Positions 16,405-27,129 of a DNA stretch of 64,000 bases are shown here, piece by piece; position 1 is the first letter of the stretch; every line of letters starts with the position of its first letter. Origin of the DNA: Azoarcus_F sp048158365 (GTDB taxonomy: Bacteria > Pseudomonadota > Gammaproteobacteria > Burkholderiales > Rhodocyclaceae); NCBI GenBank assembly GCA_048158365.1, contig JBLLNL010000002.1; one strand, 5' to 3'. The notes below the pieces were generated by a model, which was not told where the DNA came from, did no database searches, and saw only the letters and a program-made list of their open reading frames with translations. A program made the translations under genes and the position numbers.

Positions 16405-17295
16405 ATGTCTGCCATCGGAAAAAACGGCATCGTTCCATGGTTGCTGCTGTTCGCCCTGGTTGCGATGTGGGGGAGTTCCTTTCTGCTGACCAAGGTTGCG
16501 GTGGCCAGTTTGCCGCCCGCGCATGTGGTCACCGGCCGGCTTTTGATCGCGGCACTGCTGCTGGGGGCGCTGGTGCTGATGGCGCGCAAGCCGCGGCCGC
16601 AGCAGGGCGTGGTGTGGGTCTATTTCGTCGCGATGGCGATCATCGGGAATGTGCTCCCCTTCTTGTTGATCAGTTGGGGCCAGCAGCGCATCGACAGCGG
16701 CCTGGCCGGCATCCTGATGGCGGTGATGCCGCTCACGACGCTGGTGCTCGCGCATTTCTTCGTCGCGGGCGAGCAGATGAACCGGCGTCGCCTGGGCGGC
16801 TTCTCGCTGGGCTTCGTCGGCATCGTGGTGCTGGTCGGCCCGGAAGCGCTGGTGCATCTGGGTGGAAGCGGGGAAGTCCTGTGGGCGCAACTCGCGGTGC
16901 TCGGCGGGGCGGTGTGCTACGCGGTCAACACCATCGTGGCGCGCCGCAGGCCCGAGGCGGATGCATGGATGACGGCCGCGATCGTACTGAGCATCGCGAG
17001 CCTGCTGAGTGCGCCCTTCGCCATTTCTCGCGCGCCGGTGCTCGAGTATCCGGCAGAGGCGCTGATCGCCGTCGTGTTGCTCGGCCTGATCTCGACCGCA
17101 ATGGCGACCGTGGTCTATTTCAAGCTGGTGGCGCTGGCCGGTCCCACGTTTCTGTCCCAGATCAACTATCTCATTCCGTTGTGGGCGCTGGCGCTCGGGG
17201 TCATCTTTCTGAATGAGCGGCCGGACTGGAATGCGATACTTGCCCTGGTGCTGATCCTCGCCGGGATCGGATTGTCCCAGCGCAGTGCAGCATGA
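16405..17295 (+). CDS. EamA/DMT-family drug/metabolite transporter
   Basis: This 296-residue inner-membrane protein is a tandem EamA duplication with ten hydrophobic segments. Repeat one starts LLLFALVAMWGSSFLLTKVAV and contains ALLLGALVLMARKPRP; repeat two begins near GEVLWAQLAVLGGAVCYAVNTIVARR and ends PLWALALGVIFLNERPDWNAILALVLILAGIGLSQ, the family signature (LxxVxxLgE equivalent). The direction and substrate cannot be read from sequence. It is monocistronic; the 140 bases to the RND adaptor contain only a short GGTCC/GGACC hairpin. Confidence 0.87.
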   Translation: MSAIGKNGIVPWLLLFALVAMWGSSFLLTKVAVASLPPAHVVTGRLLIAALLLGALVLMARKPRPQQGVVWVYFVAMAIIGNVLPFLLISWGQQRIDSGLAGILMAVMPLTTLVLAHFFVAGEQMNRRRLGGFSLGFVGIVVLVGPEALVHLGGSGEVLWAQLAVLGGAVCYAVNTIVARRRPEADAWMTAAIVLSIASLLSAPFAISRAPVLEYPAEALIAVVLLGLISTAMATVVYFKLVALAGPTFLSQINYLIPLWALALGVIFLNERPDWNAILALVLILAGIGLSQRSAA

Positions 17296-17435
17296 CACGG
17301 TGGACAGCCTGGCGACCCCTCGGAGCCGGTGCGAACCGTCGCACCCGAACGGTGTCCGGAAGTGGTGGTCCGACGTGGACCGTCGTGTAGCGTTGTAGCA
17401 GATATGCGCCGACAATAGCGGATGAGGATGGACTC

Positions 17436-18551
17436 TTGGCGATCGGAAGACCCCCGCAGGACCCGAACGACGACCGAAAGTGTGGTCTCGCGTGCATCTG
17501 GCTCGCAGCCACCGCGGCGTCGCTGTTCGCGGTCGGCTGTGCCGGGGAGGCGGAGCCGCCGACCGCGCAGACGCAACAAGGGACGGCCATTCCGGTCGCA
17601 GCGATCGAGATCCAGCCGCGCGACCTGTCGAGACAATTGACGCTGTCCGGGACCGTCGAGGCACGTGTCAGCGTTCGTCTCGCGTCGCGCATCGCGGGTG
17701 CGGTCGAAACCGTGCGCGTGGAAGAGGGCGGCTCGGTCGAACAGGGCGAGATCCTTGCGACGCTGGACATGGCCGAGGCGCTGGCCGAACTCGCACGTGC
17801 GCGTGCCGAGGAACGTTCGGCCCGGCTCGAGCACCGGCGGGCATCCGAGCTGCGCACGCGCGGCGTGCTGAGCGAGGCGCAATACGAACTCGCGCAGGTC
17901 GGGCTGGAGGTCGCCCAGAGCGAGCATGCGCTGTGGCGAACCCGGGTCGAGTACGGCACGATCGTGTCGCCGCTGAAGGCGGTTGTGACCGCGCGCCATA
18001 TCGAGCCTGGCGAGGCGGTAGAGGCGCAGGCGACGCTGTTCGAACTGGCGGCGCTGGACGACCTGGTGATTCGCTTCGGCGTGTCCGAGCTCGACGTCGT
18101 TCATATCGCGCCTGGCATGAACATCCCGATCCGGCTCGATGCATTGCCGGCCCTGGAACTCCAGGGGGTGGTGCGGCGCGTCTTTCCGGTCGCGCAGAGC
18201 GGCAGTCGACTCGTGACGGTGGAGGTCGCGCTGCCTGCCGACGCGATCGACCATGGCGTACGGCCGGGTTTCCTCGCGAGAATGCGCGCGGTCATCGACA
18301 ATCGTCCGGACGCATTGGTGGTGCCCGTTGCGTCGATCGGCGTCGACCGGGACGAGACCTACGTCTACGCGATCGGGGACGGCAAGCTGGAGCGGCGCCG
18401 GATCGCCGTCGGCGTGACCCGGGGCCAATGGACGGAGGTGCTGTCCGGTCTGTCGGTGGGCGACATCGTGCTCGCCAGCAACCCGATCGAGATGCGCGCC
18501 GACCAGCCGGTGCGCATCGTGGCCATGCGGAACGGCCCCCATGCGCACTGA
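17436..18551 (+). CDS. RND efflux periplasmic adaptor subunit (membrane fusion protein)
   Basis: This 371-residue adaptor of an RND tripartite pump has an N-terminal export segment with a possible lipidation site (SLFAVGCAG, Cys about 35). The halves of the lipoyl domain are VSVRLASRIAGAVETVRVEEGGSVEQGEILATLD and TIVSPLKAVVTARHIEPGEAV, flanking a helical hairpin (AELARARAEERSARLEHRRASELRT). A beta-barrel and a membrane-proximal domain follow, ending GLSVGDIVLASNPIEMRADQPVRIV. The start is TTG 17436 behind a GAGGA site. It overlaps the pump gene by 11 bases, so the two are co-translated. No outer-membrane factor gene is present here. Confidence 0.87.
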   Translation: MAIGRPPQDPNDDRKCGLACIWLAATAASLFAVGCAGEAEPPTAQTQQGTAIPVAAIEIQPRDLSRQLTLSGTVEARVSVRLASRIAGAVETVRVEEGGSVEQGEILATLDMAEALAELARARAEERSARLEHRRASELRTRGVLSEAQYELAQVGLEVAQSEHALWRTRVEYGTIVSPLKAVVTARHIEPGEAVEAQATLFELAALDDLVIRFGVSELDVVHIAPGMNIPIRLDALPALELQGVVRRVFPVAQSGSRLVTVEVALPADAIDHGVRPGFLARMRAVIDNRPDALVVPVASIGVDRDETYVYAIGDGKLERRRIAVGVTRGQWTEVLSGLSVGDIVLASNPIEMRADQPVRIVAMRNGPHAH

Positions 18552-21500
18552 TCCGGCCGGCGATGCGCCGCGCGGCGGAATCGCGCGCGTCGCGATCAAC
18601 CGTCCGGTCGGCACGCTCGCGATTGCCTCCGTGGTATTCGTGCTGGGCCTGTTCTTCCTGCTGCGCCTGCCGATCGACCTTCTCCCCGAAATCGAGTATC
18701 CGCAGCTTCGCGTCACCGTGAACTATGCGGGGGTGGCACCCGAAGTCATGGAGGAACAGGTGACCCGGGTGCTCGAGCGCAATCTCGCCGCTACGGAAGG
18801 GCTGATCCTGATCACCAGCCGGGTTCGCGATGGCCGCACCGATGTCGACATGACCTTCGAGTTCGGCACCAATCTCGATCTTGCGCTGCAGGACGCCGCC
18901 CGCTACCTCGAACAGGCCCGGACCCAACTGCCGGATGACATTCAGCCGCCGCGGATCCGCAAGTTCGACCCGGGTCAGAACGCGATCTGGGAGGGCGGGT
19001 TCAGCTCCAATCTGCGCAGCGAGGTCGAGGTGCGCGACTGGGTCGAGAACAACCTGATGCCGCAACTGATCGCGATCCCGGGGGTGTCCTCGGTCGAGGC
19101 GGCTGGTGGCATGACGCGCGAGATGGAGGTCATCGTCGATCAGCAGCGCTTGCGCTCGTACGGCCTGAGCATGGGCGACGTCGTCTCCAGCCTGGCTGCC
19201 GAGAACGTCGATATCGCGGGCGGGCGACTGACCTCCGAGACCTTCGACGTAGTCGCGAAGACCGAGGGCCTGTTCACGTCGGCTACGGACATCGAGAACG
19301 TGTTGCTGCGCCTGCCGGCGAATTCGATGGACGGTAACGGGGCACGCGGCAGCATCCGGGTTGCCGAGATCGCCGAGGTGCGCGACGGCCACCGGGAGCA
19401 ACGCGTGTTCGCGCGCCTGAACGACGTCCCGTCGACCCAGGTCCAGGTGTACAAGCTGACCGGGACCAATACCGTCGCGGTGGCCGATCAGGTGCTGGCC
19501 ACGCTGGACCGGCTGTCACGTTCGGGTTTCATCCCGGCCGACATCACCTATCAGTCGTTTCGCGATCCGACTTTCTTCATTCGTGGTGCGCTGTCCAGCG
19601 TCGGCTCGGCGGCGATGCTGGGCGGATTGCTGGCGATGCTGATGGTGCTGCTGTTCCTCGGCAGTCTGCGCAAGGGTTTCATCATCGGCCTGTCGATACC
19701 GGTCGCGCTGATGGCGACCTTCGCGCTGATGGGGGCCAACGGTCTGACGCTCAACATCATCAGTCTGGGCGGGCTTGCGCTCGGGGTCGGTCTACTGCTC
19801 GACAATGCGATCGTGGTGCTGGAGAACATCTACCGTCACAAGGAAAAACTGGGCAAAGGCGCGGATCAGGCGGCGCGCGACGGCACGACCGAGGTGGTGT
19901 CGGCGATCACCGCCGGTACGCTGACCAATCTGGCCGCGGTGGTGCCTTTTCTGCTGATCACCGGGGTTGCCGCGCTGGTGTTTCGGGAGATGATCCTGAC
20001 GATCTCGTTCGCGATCATCGCGACCCTCGCGGCGGCGTTGACGCTGGTGCCGACGCTGGCCGCGCTGCTGGGCAAGATGCGTTTCGAGAGCGGTCTGGTC
20101 CGCAGCGCGCCGTTGCGTGCGTTCGCGGCCCTCGTAGAACTGCTGCGCCTCGCTTACCGTAGGCTGCTGCCCTGGGTGTTACGCCTGCGCTGGGGCGTGA
20201 GCGTGCTGGCGCTGGCCGGACTGGTCGGTGCGGGGTGGCTGTTCTCACAGCTCGGCAACGAGTTCCTGCCGCCCATGGACGATGGCAACGTGTTCCTGCG
20301 CGTGACCCTGCCGCCGGGCAGTACGCCGGATGAAACCCAGGCGGTGGCACGCCGGGTCGAGGCGCGACTGCGCGACATGCCCCATGTCGAGAGCGTGTTC
20401 TCGATCGCCGGTGGCGCGTTGTGGGGCGGTACGATCCAGGAACGTCCCGGCTCCTCGATGTTCTTCATCCAGCTCGAATCGACGCGGATGCGCGACATGT
20501 CGGCCGGCCTGTGGGTGGCGCAGGCCCAGCGCGACATCCGGGCGCTCGACATTCCCGGCGCGCGCATCTTCATGCGCCCGCCGCTGATCCGCGGGCTACG
20601 CTTCACCTCGACCGGCAACGACCTCGCGATCGGCGTGGTCGGCAACGACCTGGAGGTGTTGCGCAGCATCGGACGGGACGTGGCGCAGCGCCTCGAGGGG
20701 ATCCCCGGCATCGAGGGCCTGGACGCGGGCGCCGACGAGCGTAGTCCGCTGATGCGCATCCGCGTGGATCGCGAACGGGCCGCCGATTTCGGTCTGCGGG
20801 TGTCCGAGGTCGGCAATGCGATCCGCGATGCGGTCGATGGGGCGGTGCCCAGCCGCTATGTCAGCGGTGGTCAGGAGTACGACATCCGCGTCCGGCTGCC
20901 GAGCGACGTGGTGAAGGACACGGACGAACTGGGCAACCTGCTGCTCGCGCGGCCGGACGGCGTGCCGGTGTTGTTGCGTGATGTCGTGAGTTTCGATCTG
21001 GGTACCGGGCCGGCGAGCATTGAGCGGGAGAATCAGAACAGGATCGTCCGCGTGGTCGGCGACATCAATACCGCATTGTCGGACGTGGGCACGATCATGA
21101 CCGAGGTCGAGCGTCGCCTGGCCGAGATCGACGTGCCGGATCAATACAGCCTGATCGTAGGCGGGCAGTGGGAGACGATACAGGAGACCAACCGCGAGCT
21201 GACGATGGTCATCATGCTGTCGGTGTTCCTGGTCTTCGTCGTGCTGGCGGTGCAGTACGAGAGCCTCAGCAACCCCTTCGTGATCATCGCCGCCGCGCCG
21301 CTGTCGCTGGTCGGGGTGAGCGTGATCCTCACCCTCACCGGGACCCCCGTGTCGGCACCGGTGCTGATCGGCGGGGTGCTGCTGATCGGCATCGTCGTCA
21401 ACAATGCGATTCTGCTGGTCGAATACATCGAGATCGGTCGCCACAAGGGCCTTGCGATGCACGATGCGATCGTCGAGGCCGGCAGCGTGCGTCTGCGCCC

Positions 21501-21727
21501 GATCCTGATGACCACCTCGACCACCGCGCTGGGCATGGTTCCGCTGGCGGTCGGACTGGGCGAGGGGGGCGAGATCATGCGGCCGCTCGCGCTGACGGTG
21601 ATCGGCGGTCTGGTCGGATCGATGCTGCTGACGCTGTTCGTGATTCCGTGCCTGTACATGATGGTCAACCGCTTCACCGAGCGGGTGACGACCTGGTTCA
21701 CCGGCCAGCAGGCCGGTTCGACGACCG

Positions 21728-21738
<11 letters not shown>
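18541..21738 (+). CDS. RND efflux pump permease (AcrB/MdtB-like)
   Basis: This 1065-residue proton-driven inner-membrane pump has twelve predicted membrane segments and two large periplasmic loops. Typical features are GTLAIASVVFVLGLFFLLRLPIDLLPEIEYP (TM1 into the porter domain), GLALGVGLLLDNAIVVLENIYRH (TM4, with the proton-relay Asp), the second-half start WGVSVLALAGLVGAGWLFSQLGNEFLPPMDDG, and the C-terminal GIVVNNAILLVEYIEIGRHKGLAMHDAIVEAGSVRLRPILMTT. The substrate class is not evident. The ATG overlaps the adaptor gene by 11 bases, and the last 11 bases overlap the 3' end of the convergent ettA gene. Confidence 0.9.
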
Positions 21739-23392
<1,654 letters not shown>

Positions 23393-23474
23393 GGGGTCCT
23401 GTCTGTAATCGCTGAAAACGAGTGGGCAAGGATACCACTGCGTCGATGAGGATGGCCTCGGCGGGAGAGTGTCC

Positions 23475-23659
23475 GGCCGGCGACGGGCATTGCCCTTGCG
23501 GCTCCGGCAGCCACTCGCGCTGCCGCTGTAAGGCGTGCTTCGCTGCGGGCCCCGAACTCGCCCTTCGGGCTCAGACAGCGGGGCCCGCGGCCGCTACGCG
23601 CGCCAACATCGGCATGCGCTCGGGCTGAGTCGCCGCAAGGGCAATGCCCGTCGCCGGCC
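23475..23659. repeat. 185-bp intergenic element bounded by a 28-bp perfect inverted repeat, with nested hairpins
   Basis: The arm 23475-23502 is a perfect inverted repeat of 23632-23659 (28 bp; core GCCGGCGACGGGCATTG on the left arm). Between the arms lies a second stem, GCGGGCCCCG (23545-23554) with CGGGGCCCGC (23579-23588), and inside that a hairpin, GCCC-TTC-GGGC (23560-23570). It lies in the gap between ettA and a small ACT-like gene, holds no convincing gene and shows no obvious target-site duplication. It could be a MITE/REP-type element or a structured RNA; no second copy was noticed in this window. Confidence 0.75.
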
Positions 23660-23691
23660 CGCTGTGCCAGGGAAAGGCGTCCGGTCGGGGC

Positions 23692-23841
23692 TCAGGCGCC
23701 GAGGTCGAGGTCGATGTCGACGATCAGGTCGGAGGACAGACGCTCCAGGTCGTCCTTGAGTGCGTCGGCATCGAACTCGCAGTCGGCCAGCAGTCCGGGA
23801 CGGTCATCGCCGATCAGCCTGATTACGAGCAGTTGGGTCAT
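23692..23841 (-). CDS. Small ORF resembling an ACT domain with its middle missing
   Basis: A 49-residue reading frame, MTQLLVIRLIGDDRPGLLAD followed by CEFDADALKDDLERLSSDLIVDIDLDLGA. The first 20 residues look like strand 1 and the ligand loop of a GcvR-like ACT domain (DRPGL motif), and the rest looks like the last helix and strand of the same domain. The central strands of about 40 residues expected for an ACT domain are absent. A GGAGACGGAA site precedes the ATG at 23841. It may be a remnant or a genuine small protein; codon use is consistent with coding. The flanking inverted-repeat element begins 33 bases past the stop. Confidence 0.45.
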   Translation of the reverse strand: MTQLLVIRLIGDDRPGLLADCEFDADALKDDLERLSSDLIVDIDLDLGA

Positions 23842-23936
23842 TTCCGTCTCCAGTGTCCAGCCATCATGTCGGCAGGCTTATCGATGATAGCCCTGGTCGC
23901 GCAGGCTGCAAACGATGCCCGGCACGCGCCACCTCG

Positions 23937-25679
23937 TCACACGGTGAACTGCAGGCGTGCAAGGTGGGCATACAGGCCGTCGTGCGCGACCAGCTCCTGA
24001 TGTGTTCCGGTCTCGACGATGCGTCCGGCGTCCAGCACGACGATGCGGTCCGCCTTCTGCACTGTGGCCAGCCGGTGGGCGATGACCAGCGTGGTCCGGT
24101 TCTCCATGAGCTTCTCGAGTGCCGCCTGCACCATGCGCTCGCTCTCGGCGTCCAGCGCCGATGTGGCCTCGTCGAGCAGCAGGATCGGGCGGTCGGCCAG
24201 GATTGCGCGCGCAATCGCGATGCGCTGGCGCTGACCGCCGGACAGCCGAACGCCTCGCTCGCCAAGATCGGTATCGTAGCCCTGCGGCAGCCTGCTCACG
24301 AATTCGTGAGCCCATGCCGCTTCGCAGGCCCGTTGCACATCGTCCGCACTTGCATCGGGCCGCGCATAGCGCACGTTGTCGATGACGCTCCCGGCGAAGA
24401 TCACCGCCTCCTGCGGGACCAGCGCGATGCAGTCGCGGATCGCGCGCGGGTCGGCCTGCGCCAGCGGAACACCGTCCAGACGCAGTACGCCGGCGTCCGG
24501 GTCGTAGAACCGCAGCAGCAACTGGAACACGGTGCTCTTGCCCGAACCCGACGGACCGACCAGCGCGACGCTCTCGCCCGGGCGGATATCAAGGCTGAAA
24601 TCATTCAGCGCAGCCATGTCCGGGCGGGATGGATAATGAAAGCGGACCGATTCGAACCGGATCGCACCGAGTGCCGGGCGGGGCAAGGGTGCCGGTCGGA
24701 TCGGCGCCAGGATGGCCGGACGCGCCTCCAGGATCTCCATCAGGCGCTCGGTGGCCCCACCCGCGCGCTGCAGGTCGCCCCAGACCTCGGACAGCGCGCC
24801 GATGCTGCCGGCGACCAGCGCAGCGTAGAAGACGAAGGCGGACAATTGGCCGGCGGTGATGTGACCGTCGAGCACGTCGTGCCCCCCGATCCAAAGGATC
24901 AGCGCGATCGCGCCGAAGACCAGCAACAGCACCGCGGCGACAAGGATCGCGCGATTTCGCACCCGCTTGCGCGCGGTGTCGAAACTGCGTGCGATCAGAT
25001 GTGCGAAGTCACTGCGATCGACGTCCTCGTGACCATAGGCCTGCACGATGCGAATCTCGTGGATGGTTTCATCGATGCGGTTTCCGAGGTCGGCGATACG
25101 ATCCTGGCTTTCGCGCGCGAGCCGCCGCACCTTGCGTCCGTAGAAGATGATCGGCGCGATCACCAGCGGCACACCAATCAGCGTCAGCAGCGTGAGCTTG
25201 AGACTGGTGGTGAGCATCATGATCAGCCCGCCGATCAGCAGCAGCGCGTTGCGCAGCGCGATCGACAGGCTGGAACCGATCACGCTTTCGATCTGCGCAG
25301 TGTCGGAGGTCAGACGCGAGATCACCTCGCCGGTGCGTCCTGCCTCGAACCAGGACGGCGGCAGCGACAGCAGATGATCGAAGACCATCTGCCTGAGGTC
25401 GGCCGTGACCCGTTCGCCCAGCCACGAGACATTGTAGAAACGCACGAAGGTGGCGCCGGCGAGGACCACGATCACGCCGAACATCGCGGCGAGGGTTCTG
25501 TCCAGCCAGGCCGGATCGCCGGCGGAAAAGCCCTGATCGATCACCGCACGCAGACCCTGGCCGACCGCCAGCATCGCCCCAGCGGCGACGACCAGCGCCA
25601 GACCCGCGTAGAGCACCCGGCGTCGATAGGGTTTGAGCAGACTCGCGAGGGCGAGGCCGGGGTTGCGGAACGGGGTCAT
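23937..25679 (-). CDS. MsbA-type ABC exporter (fused permease and ATPase)
   Basis: This 580-residue half-transporter of the ABCB/MsbA type is expected to work as a homodimer in the inner membrane. Six membrane helices occupy about 1-310 (VLYAGLALVVAAGAMLAVG; FGVIVVLAGATFVRF; ALLLIGGLIMMLTTSLKLTLLTL; AILVAAVLLLVFGAIALILWIGG). The ATPase has Walker A VGPSGSGKST, the Q-loop LVPQEAVIF, signature LSGGQRQRIAIARA, Walker B ILLLDEATSALD and H-loop IAHRLATV. It resembles proteobacterial exporters labelled lipid A or multidrug, and the cargo cannot be decided. It is separated by 95 bases from the downstream small ORF. Confidence 0.86.
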   Translation of the reverse strand: MTPFRNPGLALASLLKPYRRRVLYAGLALVVAAGAMLAVGQGLRAVIDQGFSAGDPAWLDRTLAAMFGVIVVLAGATFVRFYNVSWLGERVTADLRQMVFDHLLSLPPSWFEAGRTGEVISRLTSDTAQIESVIGSSLSIALRNALLLIGGLIMMLTTSLKLTLLTLIGVPLVIAPIIFYGRKVRRLARESQDRIADLGNRIDETIHEIRIVQAYGHEDVDRSDFAHLIARSFDTARKRVRNRAILVAAVLLLVFGAIALILWIGGHDVLDGHITAGQLSAFVFYAALVAGSIGALSEVWGDLQRAGGATERLMEILEARPAILAPIRPAPLPRPALGAIRFESVRFHYPSRPDMAALNDFSLDIRPGESVALVGPSGSGKSTVFQLLLRFYDPDAGVLRLDGVPLAQADPRAIRDCIALVPQEAVIFAGSVIDNVRYARPDASADDVQRACEAAWAHEFVSRLPQGYDTDLGERGVRLSGGQRQRIAIARAILADRPILLLDEATSALDAESERMVQAALEKLMENRTTLVIAHRLATVQKADRIVVLDAGRIVETGTHQELVAHDGLYAHLARLQFTV

Positions 25680-25818
25680 CGGAAGTCCGTCAGGGATGAA
25701 TCGCGAAGGTCACGCAAACGCAATGGCTGCGCAGCAGCCGGGATTGTACGGCCGGGTTTCGACTTGCGGGCTGTATCGCGTAGACTCATGGTCCCGAGGT
25801 CCACATCGAAACACTCCG

Positions 25819-26217
25819 ATGACCGAACTGCCGATGACTGCCGCGGTGACACTGCTGGTCGTGTTGCTGATGTTCTGGACCGCTGCCCGGGTCGGGGTGC
25901 GCCGGAAACGCCATGGGGTGAAAGCACCTGCCGTCACCGGCCATCCTCTGTTCGAGCGTGCCTACCGGGTGCAGATGAACACGCTGGAATGGGCGGTCAT
26001 GACGCTGCCGTGCCTGTGGCTGGCTGCGGCCCAAATCGGGGACGGCATCGCTGCGGCGCTTGGCCTGTGCTGGCTGGTCGGTCGCATCTGGTATGCGCTT
26101 GCCTATCAGCGTGATCCGGATGGTCGTGGTGCGGGGTTTCTGATGGCTGCGCTCGCGTTCGGCGCGCTCGGGCTTGTTGCAGGGGCCGGGGTGGCTCTGC
26201 GGCTGTTTGCGCCGTGA
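25819..26217 (+). CDS. MAPEG family membrane protein
   Basis: This 132-residue, four-helix membrane protein of the MAPEG superfamily (eicosanoid and glutathione metabolism enzymes in eukaryotes; bacterial members mostly uncharacterised) carries the family core RVGVRRKRHGVKAPAVTGHPLFERAYRVQMNTLEWAVMTLPCLWLAA, with the conserved ER-x-x-R-x-Q-x-N-x-x-E motif for glutathione binding and catalysis. Later helices include ALGLCWLVGRIWYALAYQRDP. ATG 25819 is favoured; ATG 25834 is also possible. Monocistronic, divergent from the ABC exporter. Confidence 0.85.
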   Translation: MTELPMTAAVTLLVVLLMFWTAARVGVRRKRHGVKAPAVTGHPLFERAYRVQMNTLEWAVMTLPCLWLAAAQIGDGIAAALGLCWLVGRIWYALAYQRDPDGRGAGFLMAALAFGALGLVAGAGVALRLFAP

Positions 26218-26244
26218 GCGCCGCGCGACCGGCTACGGTCGCGT

Positions 26245-27021
26245 TCAGCGTTCGACGAAGGCTCGTTCGATGACGTAGTCCCCGGGCACCCCGATGCGGG
26301 GCGACACCTCGAAGCCGCGTGCGTCGAGCAGGGCGCAACTGTCCTCGAGCATGGCCGGACTGCCGCATATCATGGCGCGATCGCGGGCCGGATCGAGCGG
26401 TGGCAGGCCGATGTCGTCGAACAGCTTGCCGCTGTCCATCAGTCGTGTGATCCTTCCCTGATGCTCGAACGGCTCGCGCGTGACGGTCGGATAGTAGATC
26501 AGCTTGTTGCGCACGTCCTCGCCGATGAACTCATGGCACGGCAGCGTGCGTGTGATGAAATCGCGATAGGCGAGCTCGGAGACCGTGCGCACGCCGTGGA
26601 TCAACACGACCTTCTCGAAACGTTCGTAGGTCTCGGGATCCTGGATCACGCTCATGAACGGCGCGAGTCCGGTGCCGGTGGCCATCAGATACAGGTGCCG
26701 GCCCGGACGCAGGTCGTGCAGTACGAGCGTGCCGACCGGCTTCTTGCTCACCACGATCGAGTCGCCGGCACGCAAATGCTGCAAACGGGACGTGAGCGCG
26801 CCGTCGGGCACCTTGATGCTGAAAAATTCGAGGTGATCCTCGTAGTTGGGACTCGCGATGCTATAGGCGCGTGTCAGCGGGCGACCTTCGACTTCCAGCC
26901 CGATCATCACGAACTGACCGTTCTCGAATCTCAGGCCGCGGTCCCGGGTGGTCCTGAAGCTGAACAGACTGTCGTTCCAGTGATGGACGCTGATTACCCG
27001 CTCGGTTAATAAGTTTGCCAT
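26245..27021 (-). CDS. fpr: Ferredoxin--NADP(+) reductase, FprA type
   Basis: This 258-residue flavoprotein moves electrons between NADPH and ferredoxin or flavodoxin and is part of the oxidative-stress response in pseudomonads. It closely matches Pseudomonas/Azotobacter Fpr: NLLTERVISVHHWNDSLFSF, the FAD-binding RAYSIASPNYEDHLEFFSIKVPDG, the NADP-binding MATGTGLAPFMSVI, VLIHGVRTVSELAY, MICGSPAMLEDSC and the C-terminal DYVIERAFVER. ATG 27021 reproduces the family start; a GTG at 27051 would add ten unsupported residues. It is divergent from its likely regulator finR with 108 bases between. Confidence 0.93.
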   Translation of the reverse strand: MANLLTERVISVHHWNDSLFSFRTTRDRGLRFENGQFVMIGLEVEGRPLTRAYSIASPNYEDHLEFFSIKVPDGALTSRLQHLRAGDSIVVSKKPVGTLVLHDLRPGRHLYLMATGTGLAPFMSVIQDPETYERFEKVVLIHGVRTVSELAYRDFITRTLPCHEFIGEDVRNKLIYYPTVTREPFEHQGRITRLMDSGKLFDDIGLPPLDPARDRAMICGSPAMLEDSCALLDARGFEVSPRIGVPGDYVIERAFVER

Positions 27022-27080
27022 GACGGTTCGCGTCGCTCGTTGGTTGTTCACATGGAGCAGTCTAGCCGCTTGTCGAAATA

Positions 27081-27097
27081 CTTAAAAATGAATTAAG
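27081..27097. promoter_or_regulatory. Inverted repeat in the fpr-finR intergenic region, possible FinR site
   Basis: CTTAAAAATGAATTAAG (CTTAA-N7-TTAAG) is a perfect 5-bp palindrome of the T-N11-A type bound by LysR regulators. It lies between the divergent fpr and finR starts, and an additional CTTAATCGAAAATAT follows at about 27106. FinR activates fpr in Pseudomonas; assignment of this site to FinR is an inference. Confidence 0.4.
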
Positions 27098-27129
27098 TTG
27101 ATATCCTTAATCGAAAATATGGATATGCA

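Noticed and set aside
23853..26114. A 753-codon open frame on the plus strand
   Set aside because: It is the antisense shadow of the MsbA-type ABC gene and its protein resembles no family.
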